From: Fimbriimonadia bacterium
GTDB lineage: Bacteria; Armatimonadota; Fimbriimonadia; Fimbriimonadales; Fimbriimonadaceae
Assembly: GCA_029824475.1 (NCBI GenBank)
Contig: JALGYA010000003.1
Coordinates: 1 to 33,353, forward strand
Reading direction: 5' to 3'
Length of the DNA stretch: 33,353 nt
Made by a program: the position numbers and the translations under genes. Positions 7,551 to 16,511 of this stretch are shown in pieces. The notes beneath the pieces were generated by a model, which was given only the letters and a program-made list of their open reading frames with translations, was not told the DNA's origin and made no database searches. The number at the start of each line of letters is the position of its first letter. Position 1 is the first letter of the stretch.

Positions 7551-8667
7551 CTATTCGATGAATGTGCCTTCTTCAGGCGGCTGCCTGAGGAAAGCTTCGA
7601 CGAAACCGTCGATTTCTCCATCCATCACGGCCAAGACGTTTCCAGTCTCATGGCCGGTTCGGTGGTCCTTGACCATCGTGTAGGGCTGCATCACGTAGCT
7701 GCGAATCTGTCTGCCCCATTCCGCGGGACCTGTGTCGCCTTTAATAGCGTTCATCTTGTCCTGCTCAGAAAGCCGCTGAACTTCGGCAAGACGCGCGGCG
7801 AGGACGGTCATGGCCGACGCCCGGTTCTTGTGCTGACTGCGCTCGTTTTGGCAGTTCACAACGATTCCGGTCGGGATGTGCGTAATGCGCACCGCGCTTT
7901 CCGTCTTATTGACGTGCTGACCGCCTGCTCCGCCAGCTCTGAGCGTGTCGATCCTCAGGTCTTCTGGATCGATGTCGACCTCCTCCTGCTCAATTTCAGG
8001 GAGCACTTCGAGCTTTGCGAACGAAGTGTGCCTGCGTGACGCAGCATCGAATGGCGAGATTCTCACGAGACGATGGACACCGTGCTCGGCCTTGAAGTAG
8101 CCGTAGGCATTGGTGCCGCTGACCATGAAGTTGACGCGGCGGTAGCCGGTCACATCACCTGGCGTTTCGCTGAGAAGCTCAAGCTTCCAGCCTCGCTCTG
8201 CGACCCACCTGGTGTAGAGCCGAAAAAGCATCGCAGCCCAGTCGCAGGCTTCGGATCCTCCGGCGCCGGCGTTGATTTCAACGAGCGCATTTCTGTTGTC
8301 ATGCTCACCGTTCAGGAGAGTCTGGAGCTCGTATCGATCGATGGCCTGGACCATCGGTGCAATGAGGCCTTCGACCTCGGTCTGCAGTTCTTCGTTGGGC
8401 TCCATCTCGAGAAGTTCGAGATATTCGTCGATATCAGTGAGTCTTTTAGAGAGAATTTCGAAGGGCTGAATCACGTCCCGGAGTCGGGAGGCCTTCTGGA
8501 GTTGTTTCTGCGCAAATTGCGCGTTGGTCCAAAAATCGGGGTCGCCGGATTCATCTTCAAGCAGTTTCAGAAGCTGTTTTTTGCGATCCAGGTCAAAGAT
8601 GACCTCCGATAGCGTCCAACCGCCCCCGCGAATTGGACAGCGCCTGATGCTGTTCAGGAGTCAGCAT
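7551..8667 (-). CDS. prfB: Peptide chain release factor 2, with programmed +1 frameshift
   Basis: RF2 reads UGA and UAA stops and releases the peptide on the ribosome. The gene is in two frames: ATG at 8667, 24 codons to CTT (8598-8596), then an in-frame TGA (8595-8593); skipping the T at 8595 continues at GAC (8594) to the stop at 7551. Joined coordinates are complement(7551..8594, 8596..8667), giving 371 residues, the normal RF2 length. The stop-recognition motif SPF is at 204-206 and the catalytic GGQ at 248-250, almost exactly as in Escherichia coli. The sequence after the shift (DLDRKKQLLKLLED) matches RF2 N-termini, so the 307-residue open frame beginning at 8474 is only part of the gene. 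Synthesis is thus self-limiting: when RF2 is scarce, ribosomes pause at TGA and shift. Confidence 0.95.
8592..8607 (-). promoter_or_regulatory. prfB: prfB programmed frameshift site (SD-like GGAGGT, CTT TGA C)
   Basis: On the minus strand the order is GGAGGT (8607-8602), CAT, CTT, TGA, C. The internal Shine-Dalgarno-like hexamer ends three bases before the CTT slip codon, the same spacing as in Escherichia coli prfB, and the stop is UGA followed by C, the weak termination context. All elements of the classical RF2 autoregulatory shift are therefore present. Confidence 0.95.
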
Positions 8668-8692
8668 AGGCGCGAATCTACCAGATTAGAGG

Positions 8693-8722
8693 TGGACACC
8701 GCACGAAATAGACTGCTACAAT
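8693..8722 (+). promoter_or_regulatory. Sigma70-type promoter for the secreted protein gene
   Basis: TGGACA (8693-8698) matches the -35 consensus at five of six positions and TACAAT (8717-8722) the -10 at five of six, with an 18-base spacer. Transcription would start near 8729, leaving a leader of about 86 bases before the ATG at 8815. The prfB gene runs the other way from 8667, so this is a divergent intergenic region. Confidence 0.6.
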
Positions 8723-8814
8723 AGTCAGTAGAGATGGGACGGGTGTGCCAACTAGGCACTCCTGCCTTGACTGGGCACTCAGATGGACTCTGAATGCAAG
8801 AAGGAAAGATCGAT

Positions 8815-10866
8815 ATGATTGAGATCAATCGCAGGAGTGGAGCCGCTTTGCGGATCGGGGCGATGGCATGCCTAGCGGCATTGTCGCTGGCAGCATCAGC
8901 CCAACGGCCACCAATCCGGTTTAAAAGCAACGACGACGAGATTAAGCCTGTTCTTCAGTTTAGAACTGCCCCCGCAGTGCGGGACACGACTTTCAGGTTC
9001 TTCCCGCAAGTCGTTGATGCTGTTCGACAGAAGAGCGTGAAGCCAAGCCATCAGCCGACTGAGCTCGTTGTTGGCAAGATCATTGACCGAGGAATCCCCT
9101 CCGGAAAGATCGGCGGCGACACGTTTAACGACACTATGAGCCTGTTCCCAGGCATCGGATTCACAGGCTCCCTTCCGCCTGACCCCGATATTGCCGTCGG
9201 CCCGGACCACATCGTCCAGGTTGTGAACGGTGCAGTGGCATTCTTCACAAAAGATGGCACCAAGGTCTTCCAGCAGCCTGACACGCCAACCGCTTTCTGG
9301 TCTGGCATCGGCGCTGGCAACTTCATTTTCGACCCGAAGTGCTTCTACGATCACATCTCCCAGCGATTCTATATCGTTGAGCTGGATGTTGACTTCGGAG
9401 CAGAAACGAGTCACATGCTGATCGCCGTCTCCGATGACGACGACCCGAATGGCTCCTGGTTGAAGTACAAAATCGATACCAAGCTCAGCCCCGGAGGCAC
9501 CGCCTCTTGGATGGACTACCCCGGCTTTGGCTTCAGCAAAGACGGAGTCATCGTCACTGGCAACCTATTCGGATTCTCTTCCGGATACACCAAGACGGAA
9601 GTTCTCGCCATGAACAAGGCTGAACTGCTTTCCGGTGGAGCTGTCAACGTCACGGTATTCGAAGCGACTGAGTTCTCAATTCAGCCGTCCCGATCGATCG
9701 ACTCTGCAGATGCCGTATACGGCGCCAGCAGACCGAACGGTGGCGGATCAAACTTGACGCTCTTCGCGTTCGATGACTTCACAACGACGCCAACCATGCA
9801 GAAGACGGTTGTTGCAGTCCCTGTCTTCACCTATGGTGGCTATAACGCACCTGCAGGCGGCGGCAGCCACAATACACTCCCCTACCGCCTCATGAGCTCA
9901 TGCTCTGGTGACGGACACTTCTACACTGCGCACACAACGGGAGCTGACCTCGTCACGGACGGCAGAACCCAGGTGACGTGGTACGACTTCGATATGGGCA
10001 ACTGGCCCGCCAGTGGTTCACCCACACTTGTTCAGGCAGGCGATGTTAAAATGCCTGGCGACATCTGGGCTTACCAGCCTGGAATCGGAGTTAACTCTCT
10101 GAACGACGTCAGCATCTCATTCACAGCCTCCAGCTCCTCGGAGAAGGCGGCAGCAATGGCCACCTCAAGAAAGGTGACAGATGCTCCTGGTCAGATGAGC
10201 ACGCCGACCGTTCTCGATGTCAGTCCTGGCGTCTCAGTGAGCGGAAGCCGCTGGGGTGACTACTCTGATGTTGAAGTTGACCCGGCAGACGGCACGACCT
10301 TCTGGGGTGTCAACGAGTTGATGCAGGGCGGATTCGCCTGGCAGACAACAATCAACAGCTGGGAAGTCTCCAAGCCGACTGGTGGCGCAAACCTCCTTCG
10401 GCCCATCGCGATGGAAGTCCTGCTGGGCACACTGCTCGGCGGCGGTGGAACAGCTGAGGCCAGCGAGGTTGACGAAACCTACTACGACGTTCGAAGCGTG
10501 AAGAGCGGACGCAGCGGTCAGCTGTCGATCCTCACTGCGACATTCAACACCGAGATGCTCGGCGAAGATGTCCGCAAGATTCACGCTGAGTTCACAGCGA
10601 CGACAGCCTTTGGTCGACGTGTGAGCGCTTCGTTGTTCGCCTGGAACTACGACACTGAAGAGTGGGAATACCAGAGAAACTACAAGCTTCGATCTGGCCG
10701 AACCTCGCTTCAGGAGTACGACATGGAAGGAGATGTTGATCCGTTCGTCTCAGACGAAGGCAACATCAAGCTCCTGCTTCGAAGCCACGAGCCGCTTAGC
10801 CGCTGGTTCGGTGGTCCGAGGACTCACATCCTCCGCATCGACCAAGTGGTAATCCTCCCCTCCTAA
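8815..10866 (+). CDS. Large secreted protein, probable beta-propeller-like fold
   Basis: I chose ATG 8815 (683 residues) over ATG 8794 because AAGGAAAG lies six bases before it and the resulting N-terminus is a clean signal peptide: Arg-Arg, then hydrophobic residues ending AASAQ. The next 40 or so residues are low complexity, then from about 120 a motif SLPPDPDIAVGPDHIVQVVN begins. This, with FDPKCFYDHISQRFYIVEL and AVSDDDDPNGSWLKYKI, recalls a widespread class of secreted bacterial proteins that read like propeller blades (PDT-GAVGP-HYVQ, DP---YD---RW, D--GSW--Y). No catalytic motif is recognisable. The C-terminal 130 residues form a separate beta-rich segment. It is a single-gene unit with its own promoter and terminator. 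Function unknown. Confidence 0.8.
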   Translation: MIEINRRSGAALRIGAMACLAALSLAASAQRPPIRFKSNDDEIKPVLQFRTAPAVRDTTFRFFPQVVDAVRQKSVKPSHQPTELVVGKIIDRGIPSGKIGGDTFNDTMSLFPGIGFTGSLPPDPDIAVGPDHIVQVVNGAVAFFTKDGTKVFQQPDTPTAFWSGIGAGNFIFDPKCFYDHISQRFYIVELDVDFGAETSHMLIAVSDDDDPNGSWLKYKIDTKLSPGGTASWMDYPGFGFSKDGVIVTGNLFGFSSGYTKTEVLAMNKAELLSGGAVNVTVFEATEFSIQPSRSIDSADAVYGASRPNGGGSNLTLFAFDDFTTTPTMQKTVVAVPVFTYGGYNAPAGGGSHNTLPYRLMSSCSGDGHFYTAHTTGADLVTDGRTQVTWYDFDMGNWPASGSPTLVQAGDVKMPGDIWAYQPGIGVNSLNDVSISFTASSSSEKAAAMATSRKVTDAPGQMSTPTVLDVSPGVSVSGSRWGDYSDVEVDPADGTTFWGVNELMQGGFAWQTTINSWEVSKPTGGANLLRPIAMEVLLGTLLGGGGTAEASEVDETYYDVRSVKSGRSGQLSILTATFNTEMLGEDVRKIHAEFTATTAFGRRVSASLFAWNYDTEEWEYQRNYKLRSGRTSLQEYDMEGDVDPFVSDEGNIKLLLRSHEPLSRWFGGPRTHILRIDQVVILPS

Positions 10867-10886
10867 AAGAGGATCCTTTCCATCTC

Positions 10887-10927
10887 ACCGCCTCTCGCTC
10901 ATAAGAGCGGGGGGCGGTTTTCTGTTT
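10887..10927 (+). terminator. Rho-independent terminator after the secreted protein gene
   Basis: ACCGCC-TCT-CGCTC, loop ATAA, GAGCG-GGG-GGCGGT form a stem with a small internal mismatch, followed by TTTCTGTTT on the plus strand. It begins 21 bases after the stop. On the minus strand no U-tract follows, so it should not terminate the convergent membrane-protein gene. Confidence 0.8.
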
Positions 10928-10940
10928 AATGGAGCCGACT

Positions 10941-11420
10941 TCAGCGGTCGATCCGCTTTGCGAGATCAGAGGCCGGTGAGATTGAAGAGGAGAAGAGGCC
11001 GACGGTGGCTGCCACAAGGAGGAACACCAGAGGGAGCATCCAGGCCCAGCGGACGGGGTATTCAGGCGCCGGGAGATCGACGACGTCTTTGCCAATGGCG
11101 GTCTGAGCCAGCTTCAAGTACATGAATATCGCAGCGGTCATCGCTCCGCCAATCATTCCGGAGCTTCCGGCAAGGCCGAACCGATAGGCCACGATTCCTC
11201 CGAAAACTACAGCGGGCGTGAGGCCGAACAGGCTGATCTGCTTAAGCCCATCAACCGTATGCTCTTCAAAAGTGAAGAACGGCCATACAGCCAGACCCAA
11301 AACCAAAAATGACGAGATGCATATCACCATGCATCCCGTCATCAAATGTGCCTCAAAGTCGGTCTTCTTCTTGACCGGCTTCTCGAGCTTCTCGTCCGTT
11401 CGTATCGGGTCGAAGGGCAT
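10941..11420 (-). CDS. Small multi-pass membrane protein of unknown function
   Basis: The 159-residue product starts with a basic and acidic cytoplasmic-type segment (about 1-24) and then has four likely membrane helices: roughly 26-49, 62-85, 88-105 and 125-147. I recognise no family. It lies 29 bases downstream of gap in the same direction and is probably cotranscribed with it, but nothing in the sequence ties it to glycolysis. Confidence 0.7.
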   Translation of the reverse strand: MPFDPIRTDEKLEKPVKKKTDFEAHLMTGCMVICISSFLVLGLAVWPFFTFEEHTVDGLKQISLFGLTPAVVFGGIVAYRFGLAGSSGMIGGAMTAAIFMYLKLAQTAIGKDVVDLPAPEYPVRWAWMLPLVFLLVAATVGLFSSSISPASDLAKRIDR

Positions 11421-11449
11421 CTTGGGGTCCTTGTACCCCTAAAACGCGT

Positions 11450-12460
11450 TTAGAGGCCTTTGTTGCTTACGAAGTGAGCGAGGTCTGCGATGCGGCAGGA
11501 GTAGCCCCATTCGTTGTCGTACCAAGCGATGATCTTGACCATCTCACCCAAAACAACCGTATCGACGGCGCTGTAGATGGAGCTGTGCGTGGACTTTCGC
11601 AGGTCTGTGCTGACGAGCTCTTCGTCGCTGTACCGCAGGTAGCCCTTCATGGAGCCCTCTGCGTACTTCTTCATTGCAGCTGAGATCTCTTCGACCGTTG
11701 CTTCCTTGTTGAGGAGTGCTGTGAAGTCGACGACGGAGACGGTCGGAGTGGGTACTCGGAGAGCCATGCCCGTGAACTTGCCCACCAGCTCAGGAATAAC
11801 CAGGCCGACGGCCTTAGCTGCGCCTGTGGAGGCTGGAACGATGTTCTCAGCAGCTGCGCGCGAGTCTCGGAGACCCTTGGCGGCTGTATCGACGGTTCGC
11901 TGAGAGTTCGTATAGGCGTGGACTGTGGTCAGGAGGCCCTTGTTGATGCCGAACGTGTCGTGCATCACCTTGGCGACAGGTGCGAGGCCGTTGGTGGTGC
12001 AGCTGGCGTTCGAGATCACGTGGTGCTCATCAGCGTTGTACATCTCCTGGTTGACGCCGAGGACGATGGTGATGTCCTCGTTCTTTGCAGGCGCCGAGAT
12101 GATGACTTTCTTGACGCTGCCGCCCTTGTGTGCGACTGCCTTTGTTGCGTCGGTGAAGAAGCCGGTGCACTCGATGACAATGTCAACGTCCTGGCTTGTC
12201 CAGTCGATCGCTCCGGGATCTCTTTCTGAGAAGACCTTGATCGACTTGCCGCTGACCTTGATTTCGCCATCTGTGGCTTCGACTTCACCGTCAAACGGGC
12301 CGTAGCACGAGTCGTACTTGAAGAGGTGCGCGTTGGTCTTCGTATCTGCAAGATCGTTGATCGCGACGACCTCAAGATCGTTGGGGTATCGCTCGATGAT
12401 CGTGCGAAGAGAAAGGCGCCCAATGCGCCCGAAACCGTTGATTCCAATCCTTGTTGCCAT
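11450..12460 (-). CDS. gap: Glyceraldehyde-3-phosphate dehydrogenase, type I
   Basis: This enzyme oxidises and phosphorylates glyceraldehyde-3-phosphate to 1,3-bisphosphoglycerate with NAD in glycolysis. The Rossmann start RIGINGFGRIGRL and the active-site motif ASCTTNGLAP (catalytic C154) are intact, as are the HAYTNSQ and WYDNEWGYS motifs near residues 180 and 315. The AINDLAD segment after strand beta2 fits NAD preference. The ATG at 12460 gives 336 residues, the usual length; the frame stays open to 12511, but those extra residues are not typical. The Shine-Dalgarno sequence is weak. It heads a two-gene unit with the membrane protein. Confidence 0.97.
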   Translation of the reverse strand: MATRIGINGFGRIGRLSLRTIIERYPNDLEVVAINDLADTKTNAHLFKYDSCYGPFDGEVEATDGEIKVSGKSIKVFSERDPGAIDWTSQDVDIVIECTGFFTDATKAVAHKGGSVKKVIISAPAKNEDITIVLGVNQEMYNADEHHVISNASCTTNGLAPVAKVMHDTFGINKGLLTTVHAYTNSQRTVDTAAKGLRDSRAAAENIVPASTGAAKAVGLVIPELVGKFTGMALRVPTPTVSVVDFTALLNKEATVEEISAAMKKYAEGSMKGYLRYSDEELVSTDLRKSTHSSIYSAVDTVVLGEMVKIIAWYDNEWGYSCRIADLAHFVSNKGL

Positions 12461-12534
12461 GGTGCTCAAACCTGGAAATTGGCCGAGCTTCCATAGGCCA
12501 GCCGAACTCAATATTACCGGAGCTATTTAACAAC

Positions 12535-12568
12535 CAACGGGCCTGCCGGATAACCGGTAGGCCCGTTG
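12535..12568 (-). terminator. Strong hairpin terminating the ribosomal block
   Basis: CAACGGGCCTGCCGG, loop ATAA, CCGGTAGGCCCGTTG make a 15-bp stem with one G-U pair. It lies 22 bases after the rpsI stop. On the minus strand it is followed by GTTGTTAAAT, a poor but U-containing tail. The most likely role is the terminator of the 10-kb ribosomal transcript, insulating gap. Confidence 0.65.
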
Positions 12569-12589
12569 ATTGCAGAGGAGAACCTGGGT

Positions 12590-12985
12590 TCAACGTTTGA
12601 CGAACTGGAAGCCGCGTCGCGCCTTCTTGCGTCCGTACTTTTTGCGCTCTTTCACGCGTGCGTCGCGGGTCAGCAGACCAGCGTCGCGGAGGGGCTTTCG
12701 CATCGTCTCATCGTAGTCGACGAGAGCGCGAGCGATGCCGAGTCGAACTGCACCAGCCTGACCCGTGATTCCGCCGCCCTTTACGAGAGCCTTGACTGTG
12801 TACTTGCCTTCGGCTTCGAGAGCAACGAGCGGATCGTTGATGTGCATTTCAAGCACTTTTCGACCGAGATAGCTGTCGGCTTTCTTGCCGTTGATCTCGA
12901 TTCCGCCGTCGCCATTGTCGATCCAAACGCGTGCTACTGAGCACTTGCGTCGACCGGTTCCGTATCCAATGAATTTGTTCGCCAT
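12590..12985 (-). CDS. rpsI: 30S ribosomal protein S9
   Basis: The 131-residue protein has the S9 signature GTGRRKCSVARV near the N-terminus, the GGGITGQAGAVRLGIARAL motif, and the basic tail ending in Lys-Arg that reaches the P-site tRNA. It follows rplM by 12 bases, the standard rplM-rpsI pair, and is the last gene of the ribosomal block. Confidence 0.97.
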   Translation of the reverse strand: MANKFIGYGTGRRKCSVARVWIDNGDGGIEINGKKADSYLGRKVLEMHINDPLVALEAEGKYTVKALVKGGGITGQAGAVRLGIARALVDYDETMRKPLRDAGLLTRDARVKERKKYGRKKARRGFQFVKR

Positions 12986-12997
12986 TTGAATTCCTGT

Positions 12998-13441
12998 TTA
13001 CTTCTTCTTCTTAGAGATATCGAGCAGCTGAGGGTTCTGTGCCTCGTGGTCGTGCTCCGTGCCTTCGTAAACCTTAAGCTTCTTGATCATCGCTCGTCCG
13101 AGCTTGCCTTTCGGCATCATGCCCCAGACAGCCTTCTCGATGGCTCTGACTGGATTCTTCTCCATGAGATCGCCTCGCGAGATGTTGCGAATGCCACCCG
13201 GGAAGCCCGTGTGCCAGTAGACCAATTCGTCTTTCTTGTTGCCTGTCCAGACGCCTTTGGCTGCGTTGATGATCACCACGTAATCACCTTCGTCCGAACT
13301 GTAGTTGAACGTAGGCTTGTGCTTGCCGCGCAAAAGCGGAGCGACCTGAGCAGCGAGCCGGCCAACAGGCACGTTCGCGGCATCAACCAGGTGCCACTTT
13401 CGCTCGGTTCCACCGGGCGCTTGAAGTGTCGTTTTATTCAT
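12998..13441 (-). CDS. rplM: 50S ribosomal protein L13
   Basis: The 147-residue protein carries the L13 motifs WHLVDAANVPVGRLA, GDYVVIINA, and AVWGMMPKGKLGRAM. The ATG at 13441 has GAGGAAG about six bases upstream and overlaps the end of truA by eight bases, so translation is probably coupled. The lysine-rich C-terminal tail is slightly longer than usual. Confidence 0.97.
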   Translation of the reverse strand: MNKTTLQAPGGTERKWHLVDAANVPVGRLAAQVAPLLRGKHKPTFNYSSDEGDYVVIINAAKGVWTGNKKDELVYWHTGFPGGIRNISRGDLMEKNPVRAIEKAVWGMMPKGKLGRAMIKKLKVYEGTEHDHEAQNPQLLDISKKKK

Positions 13442-14279
13442 CTGAGTCTTCCTCTGCCAAAAATCTTTCTTTCTTATGGAGCTTCACTTGCGGTTTTGGA
13501 TGCCGCCCGTAGCTCACTTTCATCAAGCATAGGCCTCGTGCTGGAAGCACCGTTGGCCACTTGATCGTCCTCTTGTCTCTTTCCGTCAGGAGATTTGCGA
13601 TCTCCTCGACAGGTCGAGCTCCCCGGCCGATGTCCCATAAGGCTCCAGAGATTCGCCTCATCATGCCCCGCACGAATGCGGATCCCACGATGTCGATGCG
13701 TATCTCATCTCTCACCTGAGAGAGTTCAACCGTGTGGAGCCTTCTCACCGTGCTCTTCTTCGGGTCGACCAGCTGGCTGAACGCCAGGAAGTCGTGTGTT
13801 CCGGGAAGAGCTTTTGCCGCCTCCTTCATCGCTTCAAAATCGAGCGACTTGGGATAGCTGAAGACCTGTCGGTTTCTCAGAGGGTCTCGAACGCCTACTT
13901 GAATCCGGTACTGGTAGTACCGATGCAGGGCCCAGAATCTGCTGTGAAAGAGTGGATCTACTCGATCCGCCTTTACAACCGCCAAGTCGTGTGGAAGCTC
14001 CTGGTTGAGGACATGAACCCACTTCTCATCTGGAAATGGGGTCTCTGTGTCGAAATGACACACCTGACCTCTCGCATTGGCACCACTATCGGTTCGGCTG
14101 GCTCCAATGATCTCGATATCCTCGCCCGAGACCTGGCGAACTAATTCAGTCAACGTTCCGTGAACGGTTCTCCGTCCACGCTGCGGGGCCCACCCGCAGA
14201 AATCACATCCGTCATAAGCGACGGTCAGCTTGATCCTTCGCTTAGTCGACAAATTCCAACACAGCGGTCGGAGCGGCAT
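13434..14279 (-). CDS. truA: tRNA pseudouridine synthase A
   Basis: TruA converts uridines 38-40 of the tRNA anticodon arm to pseudouridine. The YDG-x3-GW start region, the catalytic motif SRTDSGANARGQV (D64 with the start at 14279), and the H-SRF-A---YYQYRI segment identify it; length about 281. The catalytic context is slightly divergent (Ser-Gly-Ala-Asn-Ala instead of Ala-Gly-Val-His-Ala). ATG 14279 lies inside rplQ, so the genes overlap by 38 bases; a TTG at 14252 would shorten the odd leading residues and is the main alternative. Between rplQ and rplM it follows the order seen in Bacillus. Confidence 0.92.
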   Translation of the reverse strand: MPLRPLCWNLSTKRRIKLTVAYDGCDFCGWAPQRGRRTVHGTLTELVRQVSGEDIEIIGASRTDSGANARGQVCHFDTETPFPDEKWVHVLNQELPHDLAVVKADRVDPLFHSRFWALHRYYQYRIQVGVRDPLRNRQVFSYPKSLDFEAMKEAAKALPGTHDFLAFSQLVDPKKSTVRRLHTVELSQVRDEIRIDIVGSAFVRGMMRRISGALWDIGRGARPVEEIANLLTERDKRTIKWPTVLPARGLCLMKVSYGRHPKPQVKLHKKERFLAEEDSDE

Positions 14280-14691
14280 CGCCTTTGCGGTTGCCGGTCT
14301 TCGTCAGCCGCGTGTAGCCGCCCGGTCGATCCTTGAACTGAGGGGAGACGTTGTCGAAAAGGTGCTTGACCAGATCTTCACCGTTAAGGAGGCTTCGCTC
14401 CTTCAGGATCGCCATCTTCTCGACGTCGGTCTTACCTGCAAGAATCTTTTCGGGTCGAGGGCTGCTGGAGGAATGTCCGACCAGGATCTTTCTCGCGGCT
14501 CGGCGTGAGCTGAGAGTGTCCTTCTTGCCCTGGGTCACGAGCTTTTCAACGATCCGCTGGAGCTCCTTTGCACGCCCGAGTGTGGTGTGCACGTAGCCAA
14601 CTCGCACCATCTGGCGGGCCAGATTGTGGAGGAGGTGGCGGCGTTGGTCGCTTGGCAGTCCAAGCTTTCTTCGATCAACCTTGTGGCGCAT
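14242..14691 (-). CDS. rplQ: 50S ribosomal protein L17
   Basis: The N-terminus (MRHKV, then LGLPSDQRRHLLHNLARQM) is the L17 signature and the YTRLTKTGNRKGDAAPTAVLEFV end is conserved. The 149 residues include a Ser/Lys-rich insertion around residues 70-90. GGAG sits six bases before the ATG, and the gene overlaps rpoA by 17 bases. Confidence 0.96.
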   Translation of the reverse strand: MRHKVDRRKLGLPSDQRRHLLHNLARQMVRVGYVHTTLGRAKELQRIVEKLVTQGKKDTLSSRRAARKILVGHSSSSPRPEKILAGKTDVEKMAILKERSLLNGEDLVKHLFDNVSPQFKDRPGGYTRLTKTGNRKGDAAPTAVLEFVD

Positions 14692-15691
14692 ATGAGTCTC
14701 CAGTTGGGCTTAGCCCGGCCTCTTCTTCGAGTGCGTCGATGGAAAAACCACCCTTAGAAGGCTTCAAATCAATGTCGTGCTCAGCGAGCTTGTCGCGAAC
14801 TTCAGTCAGCGACTTCTTGCCGAAGCCGCGGATGCTGACCAGATCTCCTTCGTTGGCCTTAGCCAGCTGTCGCAGGTTCAGGATGCCAGCGCGTCGCAGG
14901 CAATTGAACGTTCGCTGCGAGAAGTCCAGCTCTTCAATCTTGGTCTCAGGAATCTGCTCAGACTCGTCAACGATCTCAGGCTCAACTTCTTCGGACGGCT
15001 GGTAGCCAGCATCGCCCAGATCGAAGAACAGCTTGAATGATCGGTCCAGGATGTTTGCAGCCTGTGTGACAGCGTCGTTCGGAGTGACAGCGCCTGTGGT
15101 CTCCACGTCGAGGATCAGTCTCTCATAGTCGGTTCGTGTTCCGACGCGAGTCTGGTCGACCGTGTAATTGACCTTGCTGACAGGTGTGTACTGAGTGCCG
15201 GTCGGGATGATTCCGATGACGCCCTTGTACTTGTCGTTGTTGATCGGCAGAACGTATCCGCTTCCCCAGGAGACATAGAGCTCAGCCGTCAGGCTTTCGT
15301 TCTTGTCGCTGATCGTAGCGAGATAGCACTCAGGGTTGACGATCTCTGCGCCTTCGGGGCAGATCACGTCTGCGCCGGTGACGACGCCAGGTCCCTTGAT
15401 GTCGATCTTGAGGACGGTCTCCTCTGGAGGAGCTCCTTCAAATTCGAGGTTGATCGCGAGGTCCTTCAGGTTGAGCAGCAGTTCAGTGGTGTCTTCTTTG
15501 ACGCCGGGAATGGCCTGGAACTCGTGAAATACCTTGTCGACCTTGATGGCAGTGATGCCTGCACCCTGAATCGAGCTGAGCAGGACCCTGCGGAGAGAGT
15601 TGCCGATCGTCTGACCAAAGCCTCTTTCAAGAGGCTCAAGCACAAACTTGGCAGACCTATCGGTCAGGTTGAGAGTTTGAATCTGTGGCAT
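14675..15691 (-). CDS. rpoA: RNA polymerase subunit alpha
   Basis: The alpha subunit dimer seeds RNA polymerase assembly. The N-terminal domain (about 1-230) has the classic LEPLERGFGQTIGNSLRRVLL and KVDKVFHEF segments; the C-terminal domain (about 255-325), which contacts UP elements and activators, has SQRTFNCLRRAGILNLRQL and the helix-hairpin-helix RGFGKKSLTEV. The linker is acidic (EEVEPEIVDESEQ). Length 338 is normal. It follows rpsK by 18 bases; rpsD, which sits here in many bacteria, is absent. Confidence 0.97.
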   Translation of the reverse strand: MPQIQTLNLTDRSAKFVLEPLERGFGQTIGNSLRRVLLSSIQGAGITAIKVDKVFHEFQAIPGVKEDTTELLLNLKDLAINLEFEGAPPEETVLKIDIKGPGVVTGADVICPEGAEIVNPECYLATISDKNESLTAELYVSWGSGYVLPINNDKYKGVIGIIPTGTQYTPVSKVNYTVDQTRVGTRTDYERLILDVETTGAVTPNDAVTQAANILDRSFKLFFDLGDAGYQPSEEVEPEIVDESEQIPETKIEELDFSQRTFNCLRRAGILNLRQLAKANEGDLVSIRGFGKKSLTEVRDKLAEHDIDLKPSKGGFSIDALEEEAGLSPTGDSYAPQG

Positions 15692-15709
15692 GTGGCTTAA
15701 CTTCTGGTC

Positions 15710-16099
15710 TTAGACGCGGCGCTTCTTCGGAGGTCGGCAGCCGTTGTGCGGAACAGGTGTAATGTCTCGGATCGACTTGATGTTGAGTCCGCGTGCGCTG
15801 AGCGAGCGGATCGCCGTCTCTCGGCCTGAACCAGGTCCGGTGACGTAGACATCGATTGATTCGAGGCCGTACTCTCGTGACTTCTCGACAGCCTTTTCAG
15901 CTGCAAGCTGAGCTGCAAAAGGAGTGCTCTTTCTGCTGCCCTTGAATCCAACGCAGCCGGAGCTTGCCCAGCAGAGGGTGTCGCCTTTTGCGTCAGTGAT
16001 CGTCACGATCGTGTTGTTGAATGTCGCGTGGATGTACGCCCGGCCATGTGCGACCTGACGTGCGTCCTTCTTCTTTCCGCGAGTTGTTTTTCGTGCCAT
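15710..16099 (-). CDS. rpsK: 30S ribosomal protein S11
   Basis: The 129-residue protein shows S11 motifs: [18 protein letters not shown], then [17 protein letters not shown], and the basic end [13 protein letters not shown]. It helps form the platform that holds the Shine-Dalgarno helix. It lies 19 bases after rpsM. Confidence 0.97.
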   Translation of the reverse strand: MARKTTRGKKKDARQVAHGRAYIHATFNNTIVTITDAKGDTLCWASSGCVGFKGSRKSTPFAAQLAAEKAVEKSREYGLESIDVYVTGPGSGRETAIRSLSARGLNIKSIRDITPVPHNGCRPPKKRRV

Positions 16100-16118
16100 A
16101 CGTTCGACCTAAATCCTC

Positions 16119-16496
16119 TTACTTCGTGACCTTCTTCTTGCCAGCAACAGTCTTCTTCTTGCCCTTTCGAGTTCGAGCGTTGGACCGTGTGTTCTGGCCA
16201 TGGACCGGCAGGCCTCGGCGATGCCGGATGCCGCGGTAGCAGTTGATCTCATAGAGACGTCGGATGTTGGAGTAGATCTCGCGTCGCAGATCACCTTCAA
16301 CGATGTAGTCGCTGTCGATGATGTTGCGAAGCTGTCCAACCTGCTCCTCGCTCATGTCACGGATTCTTGTCCGTGGGTCGAGCCCAGCCTTCTCAACAAT
16401 CTCAGATGCCTTCTTTGGGCCAACGCCAAAGATGGACTGGATGCCATATAGAACCGCCTTATCTCGCGGTAGATCAACACCGGCAATACGCGCCAT
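16119..16496 (-). CDS. rpsM: 30S ribosomal protein S13
   Basis: The 125 residues begin [13 protein letters not shown] and contain YGIGxGxxxA-type [16 protein letters not shown] and the [19 protein letters not shown] motif that contacts 16S rRNA and tRNA. AGGAG lies 11 bases upstream of the ATG, directly after the rpmJ stop. Confidence 0.97.
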   Translation of the reverse strand: MARIAGVDLPRDKAVLYGIQSIFGVGPKKASEIVEKAGLDPRTRIRDMSEEQVGQLRNIIDSDYIVEGDLRREIYSNIRRLYEINCYRGIRHRRGLPVHGQNTRSNARTRKGKKKTVAGKKKVTK

Positions 16497-16511
16497 TTAC
16501 TTCTGTTTCTC

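Noticed and set aside
7551-8474. prfB as an N-terminally truncated gene or pseudogene
   Set aside because: The missing N-terminus is found in the next frame behind a textbook CTT-TGA-C shift site.
10887-10927. Bidirectional terminator for the convergent membrane-protein gene
   Set aside because: Only the plus strand has a T-run after the stem.
11443-11457. Palindrome CTAAA-ACGCG-TTTAG between gap and the membrane protein gene
   Set aside because: Short, overlaps the gap stop codon and has no further support as a regulatory site.
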